This document shows positions 53,356 through 62,574 of a stretch of DNA of 64,000 nucleotides, in pieces (position 1 is the stretch's first letter; each line of letters begins with the position of its first letter). The stretch is from contig NZ_JAJONE010000001.1 of the NCBI RefSeq assembly GCF_024700075.1, positions 744,001-808,000 of the forward strand, given 5' to 3'. Source of the stretch: Hymenobacter sp. J193. GTDB taxonomy: Bacteria; Bacteroidota; Bacteroidia; Cytophagales; Hymenobacteraceae. Both the position numbers and the translations under genes were made by a program. The notes below the pieces were generated by a model, which worked only from the letters and a program-made list of their open reading frames with translations, had not been told where the DNA came from and did no database searches.

Positions 53356-55697
53356 ATGCGTTTTTTTCTTTTCTTGGAAGGCTTTTTTTGGGAATAATCT
53401 GCTTGGCGGCCGGCCCGGCAGCGGCGCAGCAAGGCACCATCACGCTCAGCGGCCGGGTGCAGGGCGAGGCAGGCATTCTGCCGGGAGCTACGGTAGCCGT
53501 GCCCGCCCTGAGCACGGGTGCCACGGCCGATGAGAAAGGCACCTACACGCTTTCTTTGCCCGCCGGGCGCTACCAGGTGGTTGTGTCCTTTATCGGGTAT
53601 CAGACCATTACGCGCGACGTGAACCTACGTGCCAGCCAGCGGCTGGATTTCCGCCTGACGCCCGGCGGCACCGAGCTGGGCGAAGTGGTGGTGGAAGCCA
53701 GCGGCACCCTGGAACAAAAGCAGAAAAGCACCCAGATGAGCGTGGAGCGCCTCACCGCCGCCGAAGCCAAGCTGCTGCCCGCCCTGTTTGGGGAAGTGGA
53801 TATTCTGAAAACCCTGCAGCTGAAGCCCGGGGTGCAGAACGGCGGTGAAGGCACCAGTGGCCTGTTTGTGCGCGGTGGCTCGGCCGACCAGAACCTGGTG
53901 CTCGTGGACGACGCGGTGGTATACAATCCCAATCACCTGTTCGGGCTGTTTTCGGTGTTCAACTCTGATGCGGTGCAGAGCGTGGATCTGTACAAAGGGG
54001 GCTTCCCGGCGCAGTTTGGGGGGCGGCTTTCGTCGGTGGTGGATGTGAAGCTGCGCGAGGGCAACAACCAGAAACTGGGTATAACGGGCGGGCTGGGGCT
54101 GATTTCCTCCCGTCTGACGGTGGAAGGGCCGCTAAAGAAGGGCAAGGGTGCGTTCCTGGTGTCGGGGCGGCGCACGTACTTTGACGTCTTCACCCGCCAG
54201 ATCAACAAGCTTAATGAGGGTGACCCGGACTTCAACCCTATTCCCGACTACTACTTCTACGACTTCAACGCCAAGGCCAACTACACGCTAAGCGAAAAGG
54301 ACCGGGTGTACCTGAGCGGCTACTACGGCCAGGACAAGTTCGGCTTTAACTCCCCGGGCGGCTTCAACTTCAATTTCAACTGGGGCAACGCCGTGGCCTC
54401 GGCTCGCTGGAACCACGTGTTCAGCCCACGCCTGTACGCCAACACCTCGGCCTCGTTTACGCACTACAAGTACGAAATTGCCAACAAGCTCGACCAGTTC
54501 AGCTTCAACCTGTCGTCCACCATCCGCGACTACACGCTTAAAACCGACTTCGAGTACACGCCCAACGAGCGGCACACCGTGCGCTTTGGGGCCATGGGCA
54601 CCCAGCACCGCTTTGGGGTGGGCCGCCTGAAGGCCGGCTCCGCCGACGGGCGCCTGAACTTCGGCGACGACGTGGGCTACGACGGGCAGGAAGGCGGCCT
54701 CTACGCCACCGACAACTTCCGCGCTTCCGACCGGTGGCAGCTGGAGGGTGGCCTGCGCCTGACGGGCTTCCGCAGCGGCTCCGATGCCTACGCCGGCCTG
54801 GAGCCCCGCGCAGCGGCCCGCTACACCCTTTCGCCCAAGCTCACGCTCAAGGCCAACTACGCCCTCATGTACCAGTACCTGCATCTGGTCACAAACTCCG
54901 GCGCCTCCCTGCCCACGGATATCTGGTATCCTTCGCGCCTTTCCGTGAAGCCCCAGCGCAGCCAGCAGGCTTCGGCCGGGGCCAGCTTCCTGTTTGCGGG
55001 CGGCCAGTGGCTGCTTTCCAATGAAGTGTATTATAAGTGGGCGAAAAACCAGGTGGACTTCCGCGACGGGGCCCAGCTGTTCGTGAACCCCGACTTGGAC
55101 GCCGAATTCCTATTCGGGAAGGGCTTTGCCTACGGCGACGAAATCTACCTGGAAAAGAAAACCGGGCGCACTACCGGCTGGATAGGCTACACGCTTTCCT
55201 GGACCAAGCGGCGCTTTCCGGCCCAGCGCGGCACCGCCGGCATCAACAACGGGGAGTTGTTCTACCCCACCTACGACCGGCGCCACAACCTCACGGTTGT
55301 GGGCCTGCATAAGCTCAGCCAGCGCGTGAGCCTTACGGGTTCCTTCACCTACAGCTCAGGCAACCCTACTACCCTGCCGCTGGCCCGGTTCCTGTTCCAG
55401 GATGTGTACGGGGCCGAAGACTCGGCCGTGCCGGTGTACCCGAACCGCAACGGCTACCGGCTGGCGCCCTACCACCGCCTGGATCTGGGTTTGGTCTGGA
55501 AGATGAAGCCCACGCGCTGGTTTACGGAGTCGGACTTGACGTTCAGCGTTTATAATGCCTACAGCCGCCGCAACCCCTACTTCGTGTTCTTCGATCAGGT
55601 GAAAAACGAGGATGAAAGCCAGGTAATCGGCTACCGCGCCCGACAGGTTTCCCTGTTCCCTGTCATTCCCTCGGCTACGTACAATTTCAAATTCTGA
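53356..55697 (+). CDS. TonB-dependent receptor with carboxypeptidase-like domain, frameshift in signal peptide
   Basis: Outer-membrane receptor. The main frame opens at a TTG at 53388 (LGIICLAAGPAAAQQ), too short for a good signal peptide. The ATG at 53356 is one base out of phase; adding one T to the T7 run at 53361-53367 gives MRFFSFLGRLFLGIICLAAG, a normal signal peptide, and a 780-aa protein. Domains: CarboxypepD_reg-like (about 28-110), plug (about 120-230; VRGGSADQNLVLVDDAVVYN) and barrel ending in YNFKF. It is followed in 11 nt by a DUF4249 gene, a common Bacteroidota pairing. The ligand is unknown. Confidence 0.85.
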
Positions 55698-55708
55698 ACC
55701 ACGGATTC

Positions 55709-56559
55709 ATGCGAATTTCTCGGATTTTGTGGCCGGTGCTGAACCGGGCCGTCGGGCTTCTGACAGTTGGCAGCCTCGCTATGCTTGGCGGTTGCGGCCT
55801 GCAGCAGGATATCGACGTGGAGCTGCCCGCGTACCCGGCCCAACTGGTAGTGGAGTGCTACCTCGACCCCGGCCGCGTGCCCCAGCTCACCGTCACGGAA
55901 ACTACGGAGTACCTGGCTTCGCCCAACCCCAGCCTACCCCAGCAGGTGCAGGTGGTGCTGAGTGGCCCCGCCGGCTGGCGCGACACCCTGGAGTTTGCCC
56001 CGGCTTTCAACCCGGTCACAAAAAAGGCTACACCCACCGCGGCCATGCCCGGCTGCAGGCGCAGCCCGGCGACGTCTTCACGCTGGACGTAACGGATGCG
56101 CTGGGCCGCCACCTCACGGGCACGGCCACCATGCCCGCCCGCGTGCCCATCGATACGGTGGAGTGGAAATTCAACGACCGGCCCGAAGACCAGCGCGAAG
56201 CCTACGTGCTGGTACGGTTTCAGGACCCGGCTACCGCGGGCGACTATTACCGCTTCCAGATTCACCGCGACAGTATTTCCGACGACCCGGAGGTAGACTA
56301 CACGCCCGATGACCGGCTCAACAACGGGCAGGAGTTCACGCTGGGCACCAGCTATGAGTTCGACCCAGGCGATACGCTCATCACCACGCTCTACCACCTG
56401 GACAAGGCCTATGCCGACTTTATGCAGTCGGTGGATGATGCGCGCGGGGCCAACGGCAACCCGTTTGCGCAGCCCGCTGGCATCCGCAGCACGGTGCAGG
56501 GTGGCTTGGGCGTATTCACCGTGCTGAGCTATGAGCGGCGCACAATTATCATTAAGTAA
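55709..56559 (+). CDS. DUF4249 lipoprotein, frameshifted at an A6 run
   Basis: The first frame (MRISRILWPVLNRAVG) carries a signal with lipobox LGGC (about residue 29) and ELPAYPAQLVVECYL, a DUF4249 hallmark. The rest, from GYTHRGHARLQAQPGDVFTLDV to the end, is in another frame. Adding one A to the run 56020-56025 gives VTKKGYTHRG and a 283-aa protein of normal length. DUF4249 proteins are periplasm-facing lipoproteins encoded after TonB receptors and presumed partners of them; the mechanism is unknown. Confidence 0.8.
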
Positions 56560-56638
56560 CCGGCTTCAGGCGAAGCATGCAACGCTGGCGTGGCAGGTGG
56601 GCTCCTAGACCATAGTCATCCACCTATTACCTTCTATC

Positions 56639-57064
56639 ATGAGCCGTACGTTTTCCCTTGCGCTGGTATTTCTCTTCGTCTTCGGGCTGGTGAGCAGCTG
56701 CGAGAACATGTCCTGTGGGTGCGACCCGGCCCCGTCCTACTCGGCTAATGCCCTGCTGTATACCTGGCAGCTGGATGAAATAGCCATAGGCGGTCAATCA
56801 GCCGCTAAAGGCAACGACATCAAGGACCGCTACAAGCTGCAGTTCAAAAATGACGGCGCCTACACCCAGACCCAATTGCTCGACAACTCCACCACCGCTG
56901 GCACCTGGAAGCTGACGGGTCAGGGAAACAGGCTGCTCGAAATTACCGACCACAAAGGCACCACCAACACCTATAACCTGGGCAACGTCGACAACAGCAC
57001 GCTGGTGTACAGCTTCATCAACAAAGAACAGCTGCTGGAGCAGCGGATTTTCTCCCGGCAATAG
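56639..57064 (+). CDS. Lipoprotein, lipocalin-like, 141 aa
   Basis: Signal peptide with lipobox LVSSC (Cys21), then two further cysteine-bearing stretches (MSCGCDP). The mature part has the WQLDEI...LQFKNDGAY...GTWKLTGQGNRLLEI rhythm of small lipocalin-like Bacteroidota lipoproteins. It follows the DUF4249 gene by 79 nt on the same strand and may belong to the same unit. Ligand unknown. Confidence 0.75.
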   Translation: MSRTFSLALVFLFVFGLVSSCENMSCGCDPAPSYSANALLYTWQLDEIAIGGQSAAKGNDIKDRYKLQFKNDGAYTQTQLLDNSTTAGTWKLTGQGNRLLEITDHKGTTNTYNLGNVDNSTLVYSFINKEQLLEQRIFSRQ

Positions 57065-57070
57065 GGGTTT

Positions 57071-57333
57071 AATGTGCTGATGTGGAGGAATGTGCTAATG
57101 CTTTAGCTGTCATGGCGAGCATAGAGAAGCAATCCGTCCTGAGCAGCGTACCTGACACTCTTCTACCAAAAAGCCCCTGACGTCCGTGCTGGCGTCAGGG
57201 GCTTTTCATATTCCGGGGCCTAGTGCGTTGCCCAGGACGGATTGACGCCGCTTGATGCGCGGAATGTCCTTCGTCCTCGCAATGACAGCCAAGGCGTTAG
57301 CACATTCCTCACATTTCTTCACATTAGCACATT
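57071..57333. repeat. Long imperfect palindromic intergenic repeat
   Basis: Outer arms AATGTGCTGATGTGGAGGAA (57071) and its inverted relative ending at 57333; middle arms AGCTGTCATGGCGAGC and, inverted, GGCTGTCATTGCGAGG; inner arms AATCCGTCCT/AGGACGGATT; centre a 14-bp hairpin. The right half has extra bases. It fills the gap between converging genes. GTCATTGCGAG-type palindromes occur as dispersed repeats in many genomes. Confidence 0.75.
57169..57206. terminator. Bidirectional terminator at centre of the palindrome
   Basis: Perfect 14-bp stem AAAAGCCCCTGACG (57169-57182) with CGTCAGGGGCTTTT (57193-57206), 10-nt loop. Serves the lipoprotein gene and the phosphorylase gene, which converge here. 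Confidence 0.85.
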
Positions 57334-57335
57334 AA

Positions 57336-58154
57336 TCAAAGTTTTTCCAGCACCCGCTGCAGCAGAGCGGTGAGGCGGGGCTCGGCCACGGCGGCGGTGC
57401 GCAGGATATCGGCAATGTCAACTTTCTTGAGCTTGCCGGGGGCGCACAGGTCGGTGATGACGGATACGGCCAGCACGGGCAAACCCATATGCACGGCGGC
57501 AATAACCTCGGGCACGGTGCTCATCCCCACCGCATCGGCCCCAACAGTGCGCAGGTAGCGGTACTCGGCGGGCGTTTCGAGCATAGGGCCGGGCAGGCTG
57601 GCATACACGCCCCGGCGCAGGTAGTGCGTGAGGCCTAGTTCCCGGGCTGCTTCCTCCGCCAACCCGAGCAGGCGCTGGTCGTAGGGCTCCATCATATCGG
57701 GGAAGCGCGGGCCCAGCTCGTCTAGGTTCTTGCCGATGAGCGGGTTGGTGGGCTGCAGGTTGATGTGGTCTTCCAGCAGCAGCAGGTCGGAGTAGTTGTA
57801 GTCGGGGTGGAGGCCGCCGCTGGCGTTGCTCACAAACAGGTGCCGGATGCCCAGCAGCTTCATCACGCGCACTGGAAACACCACCTGCGGCATGGTATAT
57901 CCTTCATAGAAGTGAAACCGCCCGCGCATCACCAGCACCCGCTTGCCAGCCAGGGTGCCCGCCAGCAGCTCGCCGGCGTGGCTTTCCACCGTCGATACCG
58001 GGAAGTGCGGAATGTCGGCGTAGCTGAAGCGGTGCTGCACGGCTACTTCCCGGGCCAGCGCACCCAGCCCGGTGCCCAGAATGATGCCGGCTTCGGGCTG
58101 AAAATCGGTGAGGTGCTGGCGGAGGTAGTTGGCGGCTTCGAGGAGGTCTTGCAT
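57336..58154 (-). CDS. Purine nucleoside phosphorylase (PNP-I, inosine/guanosine type)
   Basis: Splits inosine or guanosine with phosphate to base and ribose-1-phosphate in purine salvage. The 272-aa protein (ATG at 58154, MQDLLEAANYL) has GIILGTGLGALA (phosphate loop), HAGELLAGTLAGKRVLVMRGRFHFYEGY split by conserved residues, SNASGGLHPDY, and the base-site GVYASLPGPMLETPAEYR and GADAVGMSTVPEVIAA of trimeric PNPs. The last codons abut the palindromic repeat. Confidence 0.95.
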   Translation of the reverse strand: MQDLLEAANYLRQHLTDFQPEAGIILGTGLGALAREVAVQHRFSYADIPHFPVSTVESHAGELLAGTLAGKRVLVMRGRFHFYEGYTMPQVVFPVRVMKLLGIRHLFVSNASGGLHPDYNYSDLLLLEDHINLQPTNPLIGKNLDELGPRFPDMMEPYDQRLLGLAEEAARELGLTHYLRRGVYASLPGPMLETPAEYRYLRTVGADAVGMSTVPEVIAAVHMGLPVLAVSVITDLCAPGKLKKVDIADILRTAAVAEPRLTALLQRVLEKL

Positions 58155-58290
58155 GGTAGCAGAAAAGGTTGTGCAAGTATACGGGCTACGGCTCACTAGC
58201 TGGACGCAAGTTGATTATTACAACCGCTGTCATTATCCGTAAATTCTGCTGTTGTTTTTAATCACCTGAATACTACTTCTTATACTCTGC

Positions 58291-58298
58291 TATATTTG
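58291..58298 (+). promoter_or_regulatory. -7 box of the PKD lipoprotein gene
   Basis: TATATTTG, exact consensus, 30 nt before the ATG at 58329. Favours that start over an ATG-like codon at 58296, which lies inside the promoter. Confidence 0.65.
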
Positions 58299-58328
58299 GA
58301 CCATACTACATACTATGTAAGCCCAGCT

Positions 58329-59012
58329 ATGAAAGTGTCCTTGTTTTTCTTGGCATCAATAGGCTTGCTTGGTGCTTGCAAAAAAGAGGCGGAGCAGCCT
58401 ACTTTACCCAAAGCCGATTTCACTTCCCCCACCGAAGCCGAACAATACACACCATTTTCACTCCAGAACCAGTCGCAGCACGCAACGCAGTATAGCTGGG
58501 AATTTGACACCCAATACGGCAGCGAGGAAGAGAATCCATCGGTTCGTTACACAAAACCTGGCACCTACACTATCCGGCTGGTGGCGTTAGAAGGGACCAG
58601 AAGTGATACGGCCCGGAAAACGGTGGTTATTACGCCTTACGATATCTTCAGCCGCGTTCCGCTGAACTTTGCGGGCAATTATGCCTGTAAAGTAATAAGG
58701 GTCACTAGTCCACCATTTCAGCAGGGCCTCAAAATACGCGAGCCGGACGAACTGATTACGATTACGAAAGATGGCAGCGCCTTAAAGTGGGGCTCTATTC
58801 AACTGTTTTATACTCCTTTTTACAGCGCCACTCCCGAAAAGCCGGACGAAAAGGGAGCCTACGTATTTCTGCACTATAAACGTCAGCCTTTACCTCTGCA
58901 GACTTATTATGCGTCGTTTTTCACTGCAGGTGACAGCGCCCGTTTTGCTTTGGTTACAACGGTTGGTCATGGCACGGAAGAACGAATTTACTACGGCATC
59001 CGGCAACCATAG
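58329..59012 (+). CDS. PKD-domain lipoprotein
   Basis: The 227-aa protein (ATG at 58329, MKVSLFFLAS) has a lipobox LLGAC (Cys17) and one PKD domain (about 32-110; SWEFDTQYGSEEENPSVRYTKPGTYTIRLVA), then a beta-rich C-terminal region of unknown kind. PKD domains are Ig-like modules of surface proteins involved in binding. Its stop codon lies within the arm of the following terminator. It has its own promoter and terminator. Confidence 0.85.
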   Translation: MKVSLFFLASIGLLGACKKEAEQPTLPKADFTSPTEAEQYTPFSLQNQSQHATQYSWEFDTQYGSEEENPSVRYTKPGTYTIRLVALEGTRSDTARKTVVITPYDIFSRVPLNFAGNYACKVIRVTSPPFQQGLKIREPDELITITKDGSALKWGSIQLFYTPFYSATPEKPDEKGAYVFLHYKRQPLPLQTYYASFFTAGDSARFALVTTVGHGTEERIYYGIRQP

Positions 59013-59057
59013 CTCAATAAAAAGGCCCGCTGTATAGCGGGCCTTTTTATTGAGCTA
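59010..59057. terminator. Bidirectional terminator, 22-bp perfect stem
   Basis: TAGCTCAATAAAAAGGCCCGCT (59010-59031), loop GTAT, and its full complement 59036-59057. The stop codon of the PKD gene is the first three bases. Serves the PKD gene (+) and sppA (-). Confidence 0.92.
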
Positions 59058-59066
59058 GCAATTCAC

Positions 59067-60821
59067 TTACTGCACGTCCAGCACGAAGGGCGCGCGCATC
59101 TGTACGCCTTTCATCTGGCTGAGTTTCTGGTACTGCTCGAACATGGGATAGAGTGGGCCCAGTTCCGATTTCACCAGGCGCAGGCGGGCTTCCTCGTTGA
59201 AGGAGCTGAACAGGTTTTCGGCGAAGGTTTTCTGGCGGGGCAGCTTCTGGATGCGGTAGTCGCCTTCCTTGAGGTTGGCGCGGCGGGCCGCAATGCGCAG
59301 GGCATCATCAAACGAGCCCAGCACATCTACCAGGCCGCGCTGCTTGGCCTCCACTCCCGACCATACCCGGCCCGAGGCCAGGCGGCGCAGGCGCTCTACT
59401 GGCATCTTGCGCCCGGCGGCGGCCTTGGAAGTGAAGTCGGCGTAGATGCGGTTTACTTCCTGCTGAAACTGCTGCTGCTCGAAGGGCGTGAGGGCACGCG
59501 TGACGGTGGGGAAGTCGGAGAACTTGCCGGTGGTTACACGGTCCGTGGTGATGCCCAGCTTGTCGCTCAGGAAGGGCGCGATGTTGGGCAGCACCCCGAA
59601 CACGCCAATGGAGCCGGTAATCGTCGTCGGGTGCGCCACAATGGTGTCGCAGCCCATAGCAATGAAGTAGCCGCCCGAGGCCGCCACGTCCGACATGCTG
59701 GCAATAACGGGCTTTACTTTCTTGGTCAGCATCACTTCGCGGTAGATGATGTCGGAAGCCAGGGACGAGCCCCCAGGCGAGTTCACACGCAGCACTACGG
59801 CCTTCACTTTCTTGTCGAGGCGGGCCTTACGGATGGCTTCGGCAAAGCGGGTGCTGCCGATGCTCTCGTTGCCGCCCCGTCCCATCACGATGTCGCCATC
59901 GGCGTACACCACGGCAATGCGGTTACCGCTGGTATTCTCGTCGGCGTCTTCGCCTTTGAGGTAGTCGGAAAGCGTAATTAGGCTTAGCTTTTCGTCTTTC
60001 TCTACGCCCAGCTTGCCCTTGATGTAGTCGGTGGCCTGGTCGTAATAGCCGAGGTCCGTCACCAGGCCCAGCCGCTTGGCATCGGCGGCATTGTGCACCA
60101 GCATCGAGTCGCTGATGACGCGCAGGCGGGCCGGCGCAATCTTACGGGCGGCAGCCACCTCGGCCAGCATGGCGTCGTTCAGCGAGTTCAGGAAGGAGGA
60201 CGTCTGCAGGCGGGCCGAGTCCGACATGTTGGTGCGGAAAAACGGCTCCACGGCGCTTTTAAACGAGCCCACGCGGAAAATCTGCGCCTGCACGCCCAGT
60301 TTGTCGAACAGGTTCTTGTAGTACATCGTCTCCGACGACAGGCCGTTGAACTCCAACGTACCCTGGGGATTTAGGTACAGCTTATCGGCCACCGAAGCCA
60401 GGTAGTAGCTTTTCTCCGACTGCGCGTCGGTGTAGCTGACCACAAACTTGCCGCCCTTTTTGAAGTCGGCCAGCTCGTGGCGGATTTCTTCCAGCGTGGC
60501 CATGCCGCCCTGCACCATTTCCAGGTTCAGGAAGATGCCCTTGATGTCGTCGTCCTTTTTGGCGCGGCGGATGGCGGCTTTCAGCTCGTCCAGGCCCACG
60601 GTATTTTCGCCACCGGCAAAGGCCGACAACGGGTTTTCGAAGCCTCGCTCAGCCACGGGCTTATCGAGTTTCAATTCCAGAACCGAATTATCGGCCACGG
60701 TCACGTCCTTATCGGTGGAAGCGGCGGCTACGATAAAGCCGATCATCAGCACAACGCCCACGAAGGCAAACAGTACGAGGCCGGTGAGCGTGGCCAGTAC
60801 GTACTTGAAAAACTGTCTCAT
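59067..60821 (-). CDS. sppA: Signal peptide peptidase SppA, 67K type
   Basis: Membrane-anchored serine protease that degrades cleaved signal peptides. The 584-aa protein has one N-terminal membrane segment (about 8-33) and the two tandem ClpP-like domains of the long form. The first carries the catalytic Lys in VGSFKSAVEPFFR, and the second the catalytic Ser in MSDVAASGGYFIAMG, with RVNSPGGSS for substrate binding. A -7 box is 31 nt upstream. Confidence 0.95.
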   Translation of the reverse strand: MRQFFKYVLATLTGLVLFAFVGVVLMIGFIVAAASTDKDVTVADNSVLELKLDKPVAERGFENPLSAFAGGENTVGLDELKAAIRRAKKDDDIKGIFLNLEMVQGGMATLEEIRHELADFKKGGKFVVSYTDAQSEKSYYLASVADKLYLNPQGTLEFNGLSSETMYYKNLFDKLGVQAQIFRVGSFKSAVEPFFRTNMSDSARLQTSSFLNSLNDAMLAEVAAARKIAPARLRVISDSMLVHNAADAKRLGLVTDLGYYDQATDYIKGKLGVEKDEKLSLITLSDYLKGEDADENTSGNRIAVVYADGDIVMGRGGNESIGSTRFAEAIRKARLDKKVKAVVLRVNSPGGSSLASDIIYREVMLTKKVKPVIASMSDVAASGGYFIAMGCDTIVAHPTTITGSIGVFGVLPNIAPFLSDKLGITTDRVTTGKFSDFPTVTRALTPFEQQQFQQEVNRIYADFTSKAAAGRKMPVERLRRLASGRVWSGVEAKQRGLVDVLGSFDDALRIAARRANLKEGDYRIQKLPRQKTFAENLFSSFNEEARLRLVKSELGPLYPMFEQYQKLSQMKGVQMRAPFVLDVQ

Positions 60822-61091
60822 CAGAAAAGTCTAACGGGTGAGGGATGCTAACAAAAGTAAAGGCTTTCCGGAGCCGATGCCGGCTAATCAACCAACGGGC
60901 CGTTTCGGCGGCTCAACACGGGCCTCCCCCGCGCCACCGGGGGTGGACGGCGCGGTATGGGGGTAGCTTGGTGCGGTGCCGTATGGCCGTCGCACGGCCG
61001 CCAGGCAGGACACTGGCTTCTATCCTTCGACGGACAGATGCGCCCGCTTTGCTGGCTATCTTCTGAATCGCCCAAGCCCTGGCCGCCTCAC
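60822..61091. other. 270-nt GC-rich gap between rarA end and sppA start
   Basis: Holds the sppA promoter and several GC-rich dyads, e.g. CCGCGCC/GGCGCGG about 60930-60955 and GGCCGT/ACGGCC about 60987-61001. No credible gene; short frames on both strands lack start signals and domain content. Confidence 0.5.
60852..60859 (-). promoter_or_regulatory. -7 box of sppA
   Basis: Minus strand TACTTTTG, exact consensus, 30 nt before the sppA ATG at 60821. Confidence 0.6.
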
Positions 61092-62426
61092 TCAATAACC
61101 ATACTTCTCGCCCCAGAGCTGGCGCAGGCGCTCCTGGGCTTTGGCTTCAGCGGGGTTGTGGCCGGGCTCGTAGAAGCGGCGGCCGCTAATGGCTTCGGGC
61201 AGAAACTCCTGGAAGGCGAAGTTGCCGGGATAGTCGTGGGAGTATTGGTATTCGTTGCCGTAGCCCAGCTCCTTCATCAGCTTGGTGGGCGCATTACGTA
61301 GCGGGATGGGTACCGGCTGGGGGCCGTGCTGGCGCACAAAGGCGCGGGCCTCCCGAATGGCCTTGTAGCTGGCGTTGCTCTTGGGCGAGGAAGCCAGGTA
61401 CACCACCGTTTGCCCCAGAATGATGTCCGACTCAGGCATGCCAATCACGGCCACGGCCTGAAAGCAACTCTGGGCCAGCATCAGGGCATTAGGGTTGGCC
61501 AGGCCCACATCTTCGGAGGAGAGAATAAGCAGGCGACGGGCAATGAACTTGGGGTCCTCCCCGCCTTCCAGCATGATGGCCAGGTAGTAGAGGGCCGCGT
61601 TGGGGTCGGAGCCACGGATGCTTTTGATAAAGGCCGAAATGACGTCGTAGTGCATCTCCCCGCCTTTGTCGTAGCGCGCCAGGTGCTGCTGGGCCAGCTG
61701 CTGCACCACCTCGTCGGTAATGACAATTTCCCCGGTTTCGGGGTTGGGGCGGCTGGCTTCCACCACAATTTCCAGTAGGTTGAGCAGCTTGCGCGCATCG
61801 CCCCCGGAAATGGTGAGCAGGGCGCCGTAGTCCTGCATCCGTACGTTCCGTTGCTTGAGCACCTCGTCTTCGGCCAGGGCTTTATCCACAATGCCAATTA
61901 GGATATCCTTGCCCAGGGACTCCAGCACGTATACCTGGGCGCGGCTGAGCACGGCCGGAATTACCTCAAACGAGGGGTTTTCGGTGGTGGCCCCTATAAG
62001 CGTGACGATGCCTTGTTCCACGGCGCCCAGCAAGGCGTCCTGCTGGCTTTTGCTGAAGCGGTGAATTTCATCGATAAACAGCACGGTGCCGCGCTGCTTT
62101 TTGGCTCGCTCTATCACCTCGCGTACGTCCTTCACACCGGCATTCACGGCACTCAGGGAGGCGAAGGGCTTGCCCAGCTCCTGGGCCAGCAGGTTAGCCA
62201 AAGTGGTTTTGCCTACCCCGGGCGGCCCCCACAGGATGAGGCTGGGCAAACGCCCGGCCTGCAAATAGCGCCGCAGCACGCCTTCCGGCCCAATCAGGTG
62301 CTCCTGCCCGGCGTAGTTGTCGAGGGTGCGCGGGCGCATGCGTTCCGCCAGCGGGGCGCCGGGCCGGGGCTCGTTGGGCTGCGCGGGTGACGGGGAATCG
62401 GGTTCAAACAAAGAGCCAGTGGCCAT
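61092..62426 (-). CDS. rarA: Replication-associated recombination protein RarA (MgsA)
   Basis: AAA+ ATPase of the clamp-loader type acting at stalled replication forks. The 444-aa protein (ATG at 62426, MATGSLFEP; upstream codons are open but run into EamA's promoter region) has Walker A LWGPPGVGKTTLANLL (about 55-70), Walker B LFIDEIHRFSKSQQD, sensor 1 IGATTENPSFEV and the C-terminal tetramerisation region with ALYYLAIMLEGGEDPKFIARRL and SSEDVGLANP. The length is normal. Confidence 0.96.
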   Translation of the reverse strand: MATGSLFEPDSPSPAQPNEPRPGAPLAERMRPRTLDNYAGQEHLIGPEGVLRRYLQAGRLPSLILWGPPGVGKTTLANLLAQELGKPFASLSAVNAGVKDVREVIERAKKQRGTVLFIDEIHRFSKSQQDALLGAVEQGIVTLIGATTENPSFEVIPAVLSRAQVYVLESLGKDILIGIVDKALAEDEVLKQRNVRMQDYGALLTISGGDARKLLNLLEIVVEASRPNPETGEIVITDEVVQQLAQQHLARYDKGGEMHYDVISAFIKSIRGSDPNAALYYLAIMLEGGEDPKFIARRLLILSSEDVGLANPNALMLAQSCFQAVAVIGMPESDIILGQTVVYLASSPKSNASYKAIREARAFVRQHGPQPVPIPLRNAPTKLMKELGYGNEYQYSHDYPGNFAFQEFLPEAISGRRFYEPGHNPAEAKAQERLRQLWGEKYGY

Positions 62427-62574
62427 AGAAAACAGGATAAGCGCAAACGGTAACTTTCGGGGCTTTTGGCGGTAGCGGACGGACCGCACCCGGCCGATGC
62501 CTTCAGCCCACTATACGCGAATGGCCCCTGAAAGTCAGCAAAGCTACCGTTTGGGCTACTACCTTCGCCGTGCA

